Part shown: positions 6,362 to 13,239 of the stretch, in pieces
Numbering within the stretch: the stretch's first letter is position 1
How the letters are laid out: every line of letters starts with the position of its first letter
Assembly (NCBI GenBank): GCA_030639555.1
Contig: DAOWCM010000011.1
Span: 1-19,289, forward strand
DNA length: 19,289 nt
Reading direction: 5' to 3'
Source of the DNA: Candidatus Eiseniibacteriota bacterium
Lineage (GTDB): Bacteria > Joyebacterota > Joyebacteria > Joyebacterales > Joyebacteraceae
Made by a program: the position numbers and the translations under genes
The notes under the pieces: generated by a model
The model's input: the letters and a program-made list of their open reading frames with translations, nothing else
What the model was told of the DNA's origin: nothing
The model's database searches: none

Positions 6362-7369
6362 TTAGCCGTTCGTGCGCAGCTCCGCGAGCTTGATCTGCTT
6401 CCGCTCGTTGAAGCGGCGGTCCCAGTTCAAGTCGTTCTCGAGCTCTGCGTTGGTCGGGCTCTCGCCCACCTGGGAGCCGGTGATCCACGCGAATCCGCGC
6501 GGGTGCAGCGACCACTCGACGCGGGAGATCAGGAACTCCTGGCCTCCGCCGTCGCCCTGCAGGGGCTCCCTGTCGGTCTCCGTCGGCACGCGCGGGGAGC
6601 CCTGCCCCCTGGCGATTGCCCCCGCCCCGTACAGGTAGGTGCTGTACTCGGTGACGGTGTCGCGGATGACCGCGGGCATCCCGTCGTCGACCACGACCCT
6701 GAGGCCGAGGAACGTCGGGATGTCGATCTCACCCCGGGCGTCCGGGATGAAGTCGATCAGGTTGTTCTTCTTCGCGCGTGCGAACACGACCGAGTGCATG
6801 CTCACCGCCACGAGATCCTCCGAGCTGTCGCCCAGAGTCTGCTGCGCGTCGATGAACGCCTCCGCGGAGAAGAGGTTGGCGGCGAGTGCCGGCGAACCCG
6901 TGACCGTGATGTCGTTGATCATGTCAGCGCTATCGTTGGTCTCGTTGTCGTCGAACACGCCGACCAGGGACGAGATGAGCATCCGCTGCTCCTCGCGGAC
7001 CCAGTAGTCCGAGACGAGGGCGGCGATTGCCTCCATCGGGTCCGCGCCGGCCAGCGCCGCGTTCAGGTCCATGCTGGACCAGACCTGGTTGCGGTTGTGC
7101 CGCTGTGCGATCTCCTGGCCGGTCGTGATCTTCTCGGGCGTTGCCGGGGAACCCGGGTTGTCCGAGGAGACGTTGGACTCGGTCTGGGAGAGGTCGCGGA
7201 AATGCGGGACGTTGAAGACCCGCGAGCCGCCCGCCAGGAGCTGGTTGAGCAGCGGTGAAGCCTCGAGCACCCCGGAGTTGCGGAACGCACTCTTCTCCTC
7301 GGTGAGGAGCTGCACGTAGTCCGTGAAGACTTCGGGAATGACGAGATCGGTTAGTCGTGTTACGGCCAT
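6362..7369 (-). CDS. Major capsid protein
   Basis: A 335-aa protein of the size and layout of the gp13-like (SPP1-type, HK97-fold) major capsid family. It opens MAVTRLTDLVIPEVFTDYVQ, then a loop rich in Asn/Gly with FNVPHFRDLSQTESN (the E-loop/N-arm region), a long helix AAIAALVSDYWVREEQRMLIS (spine-helix position) followed by SSLVGVF, and MHSVVFARAKKNNLIDF leading to FLGLRVVVDDGMPAV, a signature of this family. The C-terminus RVEWSLHPRGFAWITGS is also typical. It forms the icosahedral head. ATG 7369 has AAGGAG nine bases upstream. The scaffold gene precedes it by 123 bp, and two hairpins follow it. No internal protease is visible, so maturation without cleavage is likely, as in SPP1. Confidence 0.9.
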   Translation of the reverse strand: MAVTRLTDLVIPEVFTDYVQLLTEEKSAFRNSGVLEASPLLNQLLAGGSRVFNVPHFRDLSQTESNVSSDNPGSPATPEKITTGQEIAQRHNRNQVWSSMDLNAALAGADPMEAIAALVSDYWVREEQRMLISSLVGVFDDNETNDSADMINDITVTGSPALAANLFSAEAFIDAQQTLGDSSEDLVAVSMHSVVFARAKKNNLIDFIPDARGEIDIPTFLGLRVVVDDGMPAVIRDTVTEYSTYLYGAGAIARGQGSPRVPTETDREPLQGDGGGQEFLISRVEWSLHPRGFAWITGSQVGESPTNAELENDLNWDRRFNERKQIKLAELRTNG

Positions 7370-7492
7370 GGCCTTACACTCCTTATCTCAGGTTGCTTGG
7401 TTGTTGGTTGCTGCCGATCCGTGTCACGACCATGCGGTCACGGTGTCTACGCCGCTCCGCCCGCCACGCGGGTTTCTGCGGGATGTCGCCGG
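7370..7492. other. Gap between scaffold and capsid genes
   Basis: A 123-bp non-coding stretch, the longest gap in the capsid block. It holds the capsid Shine-Dalgarno (AAGGAG) and a small imperfect dyad around 7420-7444 (GACC/GGTC inner stem). No convincing promoter was seen. Such a leader may raise capsid translation, but nothing in the sequence proves this. Confidence 0.4.
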
Positions 7493-8350
7493 CTACCCCT
7501 TGAGGCTGGCCGGCAGATACTTCATCGCGTCCCAGTCCTTCGAGTGGGCGGCCCGCGCCATGCGCTTCGCCTTCTCGGGGTCGGTCTGGGTGATCTGGGC
7601 GATCTTGGTGAAGTTGAAGTGTTCTTGCTTGAAGGGGTTATCGCCGAACGTCTCGCCGCCCTTGCCGCCACCGGCTCCGGCGCCCTTCGTCTCCCCGAAC
7701 CACAGCTTGCGCTGCCCGTTCGACTTCATCTCGAGGAACGCCTCCTTCGGCGTCATGCCGGGGATGAGGCCGGGGATGCCTTCCTTCGAAACCACCTCTC
7801 CGAGCTCGTTCTGCTCGAACGCGTACCCGCTGAACAGCGCGACGTCCTCCATCGCGTCTTTCTGCACCCCGACCTCCTTGTCGAAGGCGGCGTCCGCGAC
7901 GGTCTTCTGAATCTTCGAGCGTGTCGTCGCGGTCTTCAGCTTGTCGCGCTCGCCGGTGACCTCGCCCAGGGCGTCCTGCACCCGCTTGAGCTCGCGCTCG
8001 ACCGGCTTCAGCTTCGCCATGGCCCGGCTGTCCGCCAGGTCGTTGACGCGCTTCTCGCGCTCCTCGGCGTCCTCGGTGCCAGCGGCCTCGACCTGTAGGG
8101 ACAGGTCTTCGTTCTTCGCCTCGAGCTCCTCGATCGTCTCGGGGGTGTGCTCCCCGTACGCCTTGATCTTGACCTTGGCGGTCTTGTGCTCGAGGCGCTC
8201 CTGAGCGAGCGCCTTGTTCAGCTTGTCGACGTCCGTCTGGGATTTCGCGCCGGTGGCGTCGAGCTCCCAGTGACCGTCACGCTCGAGGTAGTGTTCGCGC
8301 AGCGGCTCGTCCAGGTCGTCCAGGGATTCGAGAATCATCTCAAGTGCCAT
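7493..8350 (-). CDS. Scaffold protein
   Basis: A 285-aa protein in the scaffold position between portal and capsid genes. After a short N-terminal DDLDEPLREHYLERDGHWEL segment, residues about 40-160 are a long charged coiled coil (VDKLNKALAQERLEHKTAKV through KRVQDALGEVTGERDKLK). The middle has ADAAFDKEVGVQKDAMEDVALF, similar to phage GP20-type scaffolds. The C-terminus has a Gly-rich linker followed by HFNFTKIAQITQTDPEKAKRMARAA, a short motif common at the end of these scaffolds that contacts capsid protein. The opening resembles other phage scaffolds in having a YxxxDG pattern. It directs procapsid assembly and leaves before DNA packaging. GGAG lies eight bases before ATG. Confidence 0.85.
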   Translation of the reverse strand: MALEMILESLDDLDEPLREHYLERDGHWELDATGAKSQTDVDKLNKALAQERLEHKTAKVKIKAYGEHTPETIEELEAKNEDLSLQVEAAGTEDAEEREKRVNDLADSRAMAKLKPVERELKRVQDALGEVTGERDKLKTATTRSKIQKTVADAAFDKEVGVQKDAMEDVALFSGYAFEQNELGEVVSKEGIPGLIPGMTPKEAFLEMKSNGQRKLWFGETKGAGAGGGKGGETFGDNPFKQEHFNFTKIAQITQTDPEKAKRMARAAHSKDWDAMKYLPASLKG

Positions 8351-8380
8351 TGTTCTTTCTCCATGAGTCCGCGCGTATCA

Positions 8381-10171
8381 TTACGCGTCGGTTGAACTTG
8401 CGTCTGCCTCCCCGGGGGAACCTACTGCCTCTGAGTCTGCTTCTCCGGGGGAACCTGGCGAGCCCTCAGGCTCATCGTCGGCTGGCGCCTCGTCCGGCGC
8501 CTCACCTTCCAGAATCTTGTGGATGTGGTTGTCCACGTCCGCCGCCTCCGTCTCGTCCGCGCTGCGGATAACGTGGAAGTGGCCGGCGACCGTGTCCGTT
8601 ATGCCGTACACAGTCCCGTCCGGGAGCGTGATGAACACGTACCCATGGTCGTGGTCGGCGACGACGTCTGTGCGACCCGCCGTCTTCTCGCCCGCGTCGT
8701 CGGCCGCCGCGCGGGCAGACTCCCCGAGCATCGCCATGAGCTCCTGCTCGTAGGACATCTTCGTGAGGTTCTTGTCCTGCGCCCAGAGGTGCATCGACTT
8801 GAGGGAGATCGGCGCCCCTTCCTTCCTCGCCTGCGCGAAGGCCCTCAGCCCCTCGGGGTTCGGGCTCTCCTGCGTGAAGTCGAGGTTGGGCTTGATCTTT
8901 ACCTCGTCTGGATTCGCGCCGACCCACTCCGCGCAGATTCTCAGTATGCGTTCGAGAGCGGCCGAGCCGGTGAGCGCGATGGTCTGGAGCGTGGCGGTGC
9001 TGGCGGAGACCCGGATGCGGAGCGCCTCGCCGGACTCGGCCTGGGATCCCCTCGGCTCGAGGAGCCGCGCGCCCATACTCCCGGCGCGGGTCATGTCTGT
9101 GTCAAGCGCCTTCTTCTGCTCCGGCACGCCCTTCGAGTCGATGCCGATGAACTCGGCGCCCGCGCCCTCGCCGGCTATGATTCGGATGACGGCGCCCGCG
9201 CCTATGCGCGTCTCGTCCTCCTCCTCTTTCGTCTCGCCGTCCTTCTTGACCTCGTCGCCTATGATGACGAGCGTGTCCTGGCCGAGGAGGTGGAGGGCCT
9301 GCCTGTAGTCTGCGTCGCCCCTGTAGATCGCCAGCGATAGGTTCGCCAGCCCGAGGAGCGGAATTTCGTCAGGCGTCGAGCATAGGTCGTTCGCACCCAC
9401 GAACACCCACGGGATCTCGTCGAGTACGCGCCCTTTGAACTTGGGTACGACGAGCTCCGATCGCACGTCGTCGTTCTCGACGAACGTCTGGTAGACGATG
9501 TCGCCGAGGGGGTTGCCCGCCTCGTCTACGCCGGCCTCCGGGTCCGGGCCGAGCTTCAGGACGCGGAACCGACGCTCCTCCATCCAGTCGAACACGCTCG
9601 CGCCCTGCTCGCCACGCACGAACACTGTCTCGTTCAACACGGCGAAGCTCAGCCTGTCCTGGGCGAACTCGGTGAACCGCTCGTCATCCCAGTTGATGAT
9701 CGTCTCCGCCTCGTACTCGACGATGTGCGGGACCTCCGCCTCGGCCGCTGCATCTTCGTCCTGCGGGAAGTCTGCGAGCATGCCGAATCGGCCGAACCGG
9801 AGCTGCTGCTCATTGATCTTGCGAAGCAGCATGTCGAGCGTCTCACCCTTGCGGGTGGCGTTGTTCCGCATCGGCTCGAGGGCAGACGGGAGCTCGATGA
9901 GCGCCGGCTCGGCGTGCATAACGCCGACGAGGGTGTTCACGGCCTCCTTGACGAACTCAGGGTAGTTGGCCCGCTTGACGTAGGCCGTGTAGGACGCGAA
10001 GCCGTCGCTCCCTGTGGATCTGAGCGCCCCGTCCGTTACCTGGCCGCCGGTGGGCGGGAGGTACAGGAATAGCGCTTCCTTGATCCGCCTCTCGCCCGCG
10101 AACGAGTCCCGCATCACGCGGTAGTCGTCTGCGACTTCGAGGAAGTCAGGGTGCTTGCTTTCAATCGACAT
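8381..10171 (-). CDS. Portal protein, DUF4055-like, with extra C-terminal tail
   Basis: A 596-aa protein that I assign to the DUF4055 portal family. It opens with SIESKHPDFLEVADDYRVMRDSFAGE, followed by the family-typical YLPPTGGQ and YVKRANYPEFVKEAVNTLVGVMH segments, then IPWVFVGAN, PLLGLANLSLAIYRGDADYRQALH and GARLLEP with SGEALRIRVSASTATLQTIA. It forms the dodecameric DNA channel and contacts terminase. Past the portal core (about residue 500 on) is an added region: HDHGYVFITLPDG, GHFHVIR and DNHIHKI give six His in three H-x-H pairs (507/509, 531/533, 549/551). A Pro/Gly/Asp-rich tail with two GSPGEAD repeats then closes the protein. The ATG directly follows the terminase stop, with only a weak SD, so it is coupled to terminase. 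Confidence 0.88.
   Translation of the reverse strand: MSIESKHPDFLEVADDYRVMRDSFAGERRIKEALFLYLPPTGGQVTDGALRSTGSDGFASYTAYVKRANYPEFVKEAVNTLVGVMHAEPALIELPSALEPMRNNATRKGETLDMLLRKINEQQLRFGRFGMLADFPQDEDAAAEAEVPHIVEYEAETIINWDDERFTEFAQDRLSFAVLNETVFVRGEQGASVFDWMEERRFRVLKLGPDPEAGVDEAGNPLGDIVYQTFVENDDVRSELVVPKFKGRVLDEIPWVFVGANDLCSTPDEIPLLGLANLSLAIYRGDADYRQALHLLGQDTLVIIGDEVKKDGETKEEEDETRIGAGAVIRIIAGEGAGAEFIGIDSKGVPEQKKALDTDMTRAGSMGARLLEPRGSQAESGEALRIRVSASTATLQTIALTGSAALERILRICAEWVGANPDEVKIKPNLDFTQESPNPEGLRAFAQARKEGAPISLKSMHLWAQDKNLTKMSYEQELMAMLGESARAAADDAGEKTAGRTDVVADHDHGYVFITLPDGTVYGITDTVAGHFHVIRSADETEAADVDNHIHKILEGEAPDEAPADDEPEGSPGSPGEADSEAVGSPGEADASSTDA
8408..8455. repeat. Short direct repeat in portal 3' end
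   Basis: Two copies of a 14-15 bp unit (tccccgggggaacct at the left copy, tctccgggggaacct at the right) encode the repeated GSPGEAD peptide in the portal tail. It is a coding repeat, probably arising by slippage. Confidence 0.6.
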
Positions 10172-11788
10172 CTACACGAGCCCCACTGTGCGGTTAGATC
10201 CACGTCTCACCGGGCGCGGAGCGTATGTCAGGACCAACGCGTCTGCGTGGTCAGGAGATGCGATGCCACGAGCAGCCATCTGCTTCTTAGCCTCGATCTG
10301 GATCTTCCCCGTGGTAGTGAAGAAGTACCGGGGAAGAGAGAGCTCCGCGCACAACTTTGAGTGATCGGGCAGGAGCAGCAGTTCGCTGAGCGCATGCTCA
10401 ACGCCGCCGTTCCCGTTGATGAATAGCCAGTGTTCATACGTGCGGCGAAGTGCCTCTCGCACCTCCCACCACGTCTCTGCCCTGAGGTTTAGGAACTTGT
10501 CCTTAGCCCTCTTTCCGTCGGGCCACCTTTTCCTTGTCGTCCGGTCGCCCGGATTTATGCCGTGTGAAGGAACATCCGGCATGCGCTTGAGCGCCGAGGT
10601 AACCCCCACGCCGACACCGACGGAGTCGTACTTGACGATCAGGCACTTAGTGAGCCTTGCGAGCTCGCCCGTCTTACCCGCGATGTTTATCGAGTCCGCC
10701 TCGGTCCACGTGACGGGGGGTCCGACCAGGGGGCCGTAGCGAGGGATGAAGACCGTCTTGTTCTTACCGCCGGCCGCTATGTCCAGGCCGCCGATTCCGT
10801 CGTCTAGCTCTATGTCCTTCAGCAAGCCTGCCTCGGCGAGCTGCGCGCGAAGCAGTTGAGACACGCGAACCATCTTTGCCGGGCACACCACGTCGCCCGC
10901 GCTTGCCTCGTAATCCAGGTCCACCTCTTGTGCGAGCGTCTCGGGCTCGAGGGTGCGGACCTTTTTTGCGTACCATTCGGCGTCCTTGCGGGGGTCGTCC
11001 CTCCACTCGAGAGTCATCACGGGAAAGTTCCCGCTGAACCTCTTTCGGTAGAAGGGATTGCCGGTCCCGTTCGGGGTCGAGACCCATATCTTCGCGTCGG
11101 TGTTCTCCGACAGCGCCCGCTCTGCTTCGTCTGGATACTCGAGGAAGGCTGCCTCGTCGATGAAGTACATCGACGACCGCCCCCCGCGACCGATGTTTCT
11201 CCCGCCCTCGCCGGTGATCGTCGACCCGTTCTCCGGGTTGATCACCTTCATGTAGGGCGCGTATACCTTCTTGTCCCAGCCCCGGGGCTGCATCTCCCTC
11301 GGGAGCCGGTCGATCATGATCCGCAGCTTCTCGAGGATTGAGTCGGGGTCGCCGATCTTGTCGACGAGGCGCTCGACCCGCGAGCCGAAGGCGATCTTCA
11401 CGCCGGGCTGCAGGAACCACAGGAACCAGGCGACTGCCAGGCAGATCCACGTCGCACCCGCGTCTCGGGACTTCTCTACGATCCCCTCTTCCTTGCTGCG
11501 GAAGCGCTTGATGATCCACTCGACCAGCTCGCGCTGCTTCGGAAACAGGATCAGGGGGATGTACGGGTTCTTTCCCTCGCTCGCGAGGCGCGGGTCGTAC
11601 GTGACGACCCAGTCTTCTATCGCGTCCACCGGGTGCGTGCGGTAATAAGCGAACAGCCGCGTCCATTCGTCGGGGTTGGCTCGGAGCCAGCCCAGGAGGT
11701 TGTTCCTGTACTTCCAGATGGCGGAGTAGTCTGGGTTCTTCCAGTCGTCGATCTTCGGCCGCGGTCCGGGCGGCTGTATCTCGTGCAT
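10172..11788 (-). CDS. terL: Terminase large subunit
   Basis: A 538-aa packaging motor protein with both domains. ATPase: a deviant Walker A, EKSRDAGATW, at residues 105-114; Walker B MYFIDEAAF with Asp211-Glu212; and the coupling motif STPNG at 237-241. Nuclease (RNase H-like): GLDIAAGGKNKT with Asp336, VKYDSVGVG with Asp388, and SPDHADALVLTYA with Asp513/Asp516 near the C-terminus. All catalytic residues expected are present, so it should be active. It cleaves concatemeric genomes and pumps DNA through the portal, whose gene begins at the next base. GGGAG precedes the ATG. The likely small subunit is not adjacent: it would be about 6.3 kb upstream (18613-18125). Confidence 0.95.
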   Translation of the reverse strand: MHEIQPPGPRPKIDDWKNPDYSAIWKYRNNLLGWLRANPDEWTRLFAYYRTHPVDAIEDWVVTYDPRLASEGKNPYIPLILFPKQRELVEWIIKRFRSKEEGIVEKSRDAGATWICLAVAWFLWFLQPGVKIAFGSRVERLVDKIGDPDSILEKLRIMIDRLPREMQPRGWDKKVYAPYMKVINPENGSTITGEGGRNIGRGGRSSMYFIDEAAFLEYPDEAERALSENTDAKIWVSTPNGTGNPFYRKRFSGNFPVMTLEWRDDPRKDAEWYAKKVRTLEPETLAQEVDLDYEASAGDVVCPAKMVRVSQLLRAQLAEAGLLKDIELDDGIGGLDIAAGGKNKTVFIPRYGPLVGPPVTWTEADSINIAGKTGELARLTKCLIVKYDSVGVGVGVTSALKRMPDVPSHGINPGDRTTRKRWPDGKRAKDKFLNLRAETWWEVREALRRTYEHWLFINGNGGVEHALSELLLLPDHSKLCAELSLPRYFFTTTGKIQIEAKKQMAARGIASPDHADALVLTYAPRPVRRGSNRTVGLV

Positions 11789-11843
11789 CCCGCTCCCCCA
11801 TGGGTGCCGCGCGTCATCGCGCTGGCCGGTGGATGTTCGCTAC

Positions 11844-11879
11844 CTACTAATCTCCTACTAACGAATGCAGATTTAGTAG
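11844..11879. promoter_or_regulatory. Triple CTACTAA repeat, direct plus inverted
   Basis: CCTACTAA occurs twice, 11 bp apart (CTACTAA at 11844-11850 and 11855-11861), about one helical turn. The inverted copy TTAGTAG is at 11873-11879. The last two can form a 7-bp hairpin with an 11-base loop. The inverted copy overlaps the stop of the 39-aa peptide gene, and the whole lies 56-91 bases before the terminase start. The spacing suits a dimeric regulator. It could also act in RNA. Confidence 0.4.
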
Positions 11880-11992
11880 TTGGGCCGCTTCGGCCGGGGC
11901 TTCGTGGGTTCCTTGGGACACCTGCAACGACCGTTCACCCGCTTGCAGCCGGGCTTGCACGGCCTACGGGTCTGTACCTCGAGGGACGTCAC
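11873..11992 (-). CDS. 39-aa basic Cys-rich peptide
   Basis: A 39-aa open frame beginning at GTG 11992, whose GTG overlaps the TGA stop of the upstream gene in a GTGA arrangement. The peptide is MTSLEVQTRRPCKPGCKRV followed by NGRCRCPKEPTKPRPKRPNY. Four Cys (12, 16, 23, 25) make a C-x3-C-x6-C-x-C pattern, and Arg/Lys/Pro fill most of the rest. It is strongly cationic. The Cys pattern could hold a small metal site or two disulfides, as in small defensin-like or knuckle folds. No signal peptide is present. Codons mostly end in G or C, as in neighbours. There is no good Shine-Dalgarno; a perfect hairpin (11992-12007) sits on the start, which fits coupling. I do not recognise a family. Confidence 0.55.
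   Translation of the reverse strand: MTSLEVQTRRPCKPGCKRVNGRCRCPKEPTKPRPKRPNY
11883..11895. repeat. GGCCG/CGGCC hairpin
   Basis: A perfect 5-bp stem with a three-base loop (GGCCGCTTCGGCC). It lies inside the 39-aa peptide gene near its end and may only reflect Arg/Pro codons. Confidence 0.3.
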
Positions 11993-12288
11993 CAGAGCTT
12001 GCTCTGGGCCCGGTTGACGCGCCCCGCGCCCCCGGTCGTGTATCCTGCCGGCGAGAACCTCGGTGCGTGCGTACCCATCGTCGCGCGCCGGTGCGCGACC
12101 ACGTCTGCGACTACCGGCTTCTCGATCGGGCGCCGCATCGGCGCGCTCTGTGGTTTGATCACGGAGGGCGTCGGCGTGCCGCGCACTTCGCCGCGCTGGA
12201 GTCGATGGATGGGCTGCTTGCCGCCCGTCAGCTCGAGGCCGCGGGCATGTCGAATGCCGCGGTGGCGCAGCAGCACGCTACGAGGCAT
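11989..12288 (-). CDS. Basic hypothetical protein (99 aa)
   Basis: A 99-aa protein starting MPRSVLLRHRGIRHARGLEL. AAGGAG lies nine bases before the ATG, inside the lipoprotein gene, which overlaps this start by 11 bases. The sequence is basic, with many Arg, Gly and Pro and no Cys. It has a GTPTPSVIKPQSAPMRRP linker and no membrane segment. Most codons end in G or C. It is probably a real gene because of the good SD and coupled overlaps on both ends (GTGA overlap downstream). I do not recognise it. A competing plus-strand frame covers part of it but has no SD. Confidence 0.5.
   Translation of the reverse strand: MPRSVLLRHRGIRHARGLELTGGKQPIHRLQRGEVRGTPTPSVIKPQSAPMRRPIEKPVVADVVAHRRATMGTHAPRFSPAGYTTGGAGRVNRAQSKLW
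11992..12007. repeat. Hairpin over GTG start of 39-aa peptide
   Basis: CCAGAGC, two bases, GCTCTGG: a perfect 7-bp dyad ending exactly at the GTG start codon base at 11992. In RNA it would lie just ahead of the start and touch it, so initiation may need a ribosome arriving from the upstream gene. Confidence 0.45.
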
Positions 12289-12502
12289 CGAGTGAATCTC
12301 CTTCGTAGGGCTCCGGCATCGAGTCCGGTACCCCTTGGGTTGGAATAAAGCACACGACGATGAGTCCCTGCGGGATCACGCCGTAGGGTCTGCACTCTGT
12401 CCCCGGCGGAAACCTGGGCCCGTCGTACGGGTCGTTGAAGTGTGAGCACCCCGGCGCGAGGCAGATAGCCGCCGCCGTGAGCAAGATGGCTAGTCGTCGC
12501 AT
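12278..12502 (-). CDS. Small lipoprotein
   Basis: A 74-aa protein starting MRRLAILLTAAAICLAPGCS at ATG 12502, with GGAG eight bases upstream. Two Arg, a hydrophobic core and LAPGC at 15-19 make a lipoprotein signal peptide with cleavage before Cys19. The lipobox is a little unusual (Pro at -2). The mature part, about 56 aa, has Pro/Gly-rich loops and two Cys (37, 51) that could form a disulfide. It is probably anchored in a membrane. The size fits an outer-membrane spanin subunit or a superinfection-exclusion lipoprotein, but there is no diagnostic motif. It overlaps the upstream 96-aa gene by 13 bases and the downstream gene by 11. Confidence 0.65.
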   Translation of the reverse strand: MRRLAILLTAAAICLAPGCSHFNDPYDGPRFPPGTECRPYGVIPQGLIVVCFIPTQGVPDSMPEPYEGDSLDAS

Positions 12503-12780
12503 TCCTCTGGCTCCGAGAGGGGTAGGTCTTCGTGGTCGTCGCGCAGGATGTCGGTCACCTCGCCGCCGAGGTACATCGCCATCTCGCAGAGTTCGGGCAT
12601 GTCGCAGTCGCTCCAGAGGGTCCGCAGGCGTCCCTCCGACGTGCGGACCACGAGGGCCACTGCGACTAGCTCTCCGGCCTCCGCACTCTTGAGCAACTCG
12701 ATCGCAACTTGGCTGGGGTGCTCCAAGTGGCCGAGGCACTCTACGTTATCCCAGCGAGGGTTGCGCGCCTTTTTGCCCAC
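12490..12780 (-). CDS. Hypothetical acidic protein (96 aa)
   Basis: A 96-aa protein starting at GTG 12780 (MGKKARNPRWDNVECLGHLE) with an excellent GAGGAG eight bases upstream. The middle, SQVAIELLKSAEAGELVAVALVVRTSEGRLRTLWSD, followed by MPELCEMAMYLGGEVTD, looks like an alpha/beta unit similar to small phage proteins of unknown function that I have seen in many phages. The tail is acidic (DDHEDLPLSEPEECDD). No function can be assigned. It is divergent from the plus-strand 87-aa gene, with 71 bp between start codons, so this gap should hold promoters for both directions if the plus-strand genes are expressed. Confidence 0.6.
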   Translation of the reverse strand: MGKKARNPRWDNVECLGHLEHPSQVAIELLKSAEAGELVAVALVVRTSEGRLRTLWSDCDMPELCEMAMYLGGEVTDILRDDHEDLPLSEPEECDD

Positions 12781-12851
12781 GAAAGAAACTCCTCAAGTTC
12801 CGGCCGCCATGTGCCGAATAAGGGGTAGGAGAGGAGAGAAAGGATGAATCC
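12781..12851. promoter_or_regulatory. Divergent gap between minus and plus genes
   Basis: These 71 bases separate two start codons that face away from each other. They hold an SD for each gene: GAGGAG for the minus gene, and a purine-rich run ending AAGGA for the plus gene. No confident -10/-35 pair was seen. A promoter on each side is inferred from the layout only. Confidence 0.35.
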
Positions 12852-13115
12852 ATGATCCATCTTCAAGCCTTCAGCCGGAAGGCCGCGGACGACCTGGCGA
12901 ACCAGTTCGTGCGCAAGTGCGGAATCGAAGTCTACGTCTACCGGAGCCCGGACCTGGACGGATTCTACGTCCTGGACGACGCCGGCTTCGCGATTCAGAT
13001 CAAGAAGTCCGGCATGCTCCGCATGGTGCACAACCCGGAGCGCCGCGCGTCCCCGCGCGTCCCGTTCAGGGTCCGCGTCAGCGGGCATTACCTCGGCCGC
13101 GTCGCGCATGCGTAG
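12852..13115 (+). CDS. Plus-strand hypothetical protein (87 aa)
   Basis: An 87-aa protein starting MIHLQAFSRKAADDLANQFV. It is one of only two genes on the plus strand. Support is its strong codon bias (nearly all third positions G or C), a purine-rich SD region (AAGGA nine bases before the ATG) and a protein-like composition. The sequence CGIEVYVYRSPDLDGFYVLDDAGFAIQIKKSG suggests a small alpha/beta domain of several strands, then a basic C-terminal part (NPERRASPRVPFRVRVSG). No membrane segment or known motif is seen. The reverse-strand frame over it lacks these signs. The next gene starts inside its last eight bases. Confidence 0.65.
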   Translation: MIHLQAFSRKAADDLANQFVRKCGIEVYVYRSPDLDGFYVLDDAGFAIQIKKSGMLRMVHNPERRASPRVPFRVRVSGHYLGRVAHA

Positions 13116-13239
13116 GGGAGGCAAGATCGCCCTCTACGTCTGGATCGCCTCCGAGGTCATCGACTGGGTCGTGCTCCCGGTGGTCGCCGCCGCCTGGTAC
13201 TTCGTGAAGGGCGCCCCAGCGCTTTCGCTACCTTTCTGA
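13108..13239 (+). CDS. Plus-strand 43-aa membrane protein
   Basis: A 43-aa protein starting MRRGGKIALYVWIASEVIDW. The ATG overlaps the 3' end of the 87-aa gene by eight bases, so it is probably coupled. A basic N-terminus is followed by a hydrophobic stretch (about residues 7-33) rich in Val, Ala, Trp and Tyr, with Glu16 and Asp19 in it. That makes one transmembrane helix, with charges that could serve in oligomerisation. Codons are phage-typical. The length and shape would fit a small holin-like or membrane-regulator protein, but nothing decides this. Its last 83 bases overlap, tail to tail, the end of the phospholipase-like gene on the other strand. Confidence 0.55.
   Translation: MRRGGKIALYVWIASEVIDWVVLPVVAAAWYFVKGAPALSLPF

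Noticed and set aside
7370..7434. 16-codon frame ending at the capsid SD
   Set aside because: No Shine-Dalgarno for it and composition is unremarkable. Unlike the MTTIQ minigene, there is nothing to support translation.
10764..11801. Second minus-strand frame over terminase
   Set aside because: Frame-shifted shadow of terL, which has complete Walker and nuclease motifs.
12067..12348. Plus-strand 93-codon frame with a helix-like GMSNAAVAQQHATRH stretch
   Set aside because: It resembles a helix-turn-helix piece by eye, but has no SD and is antisense to the 99-aa and lipoprotein genes, which have good SDs and coupled overlaps. It is kept as a weak alternative only.
12741..13124. Minus-strand frame over the plus-strand 87-aa gene
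   Set aside because: Its translation is low-complexity and its third-codon bias is poor. The plus frame has strong bias and a coupled follower.
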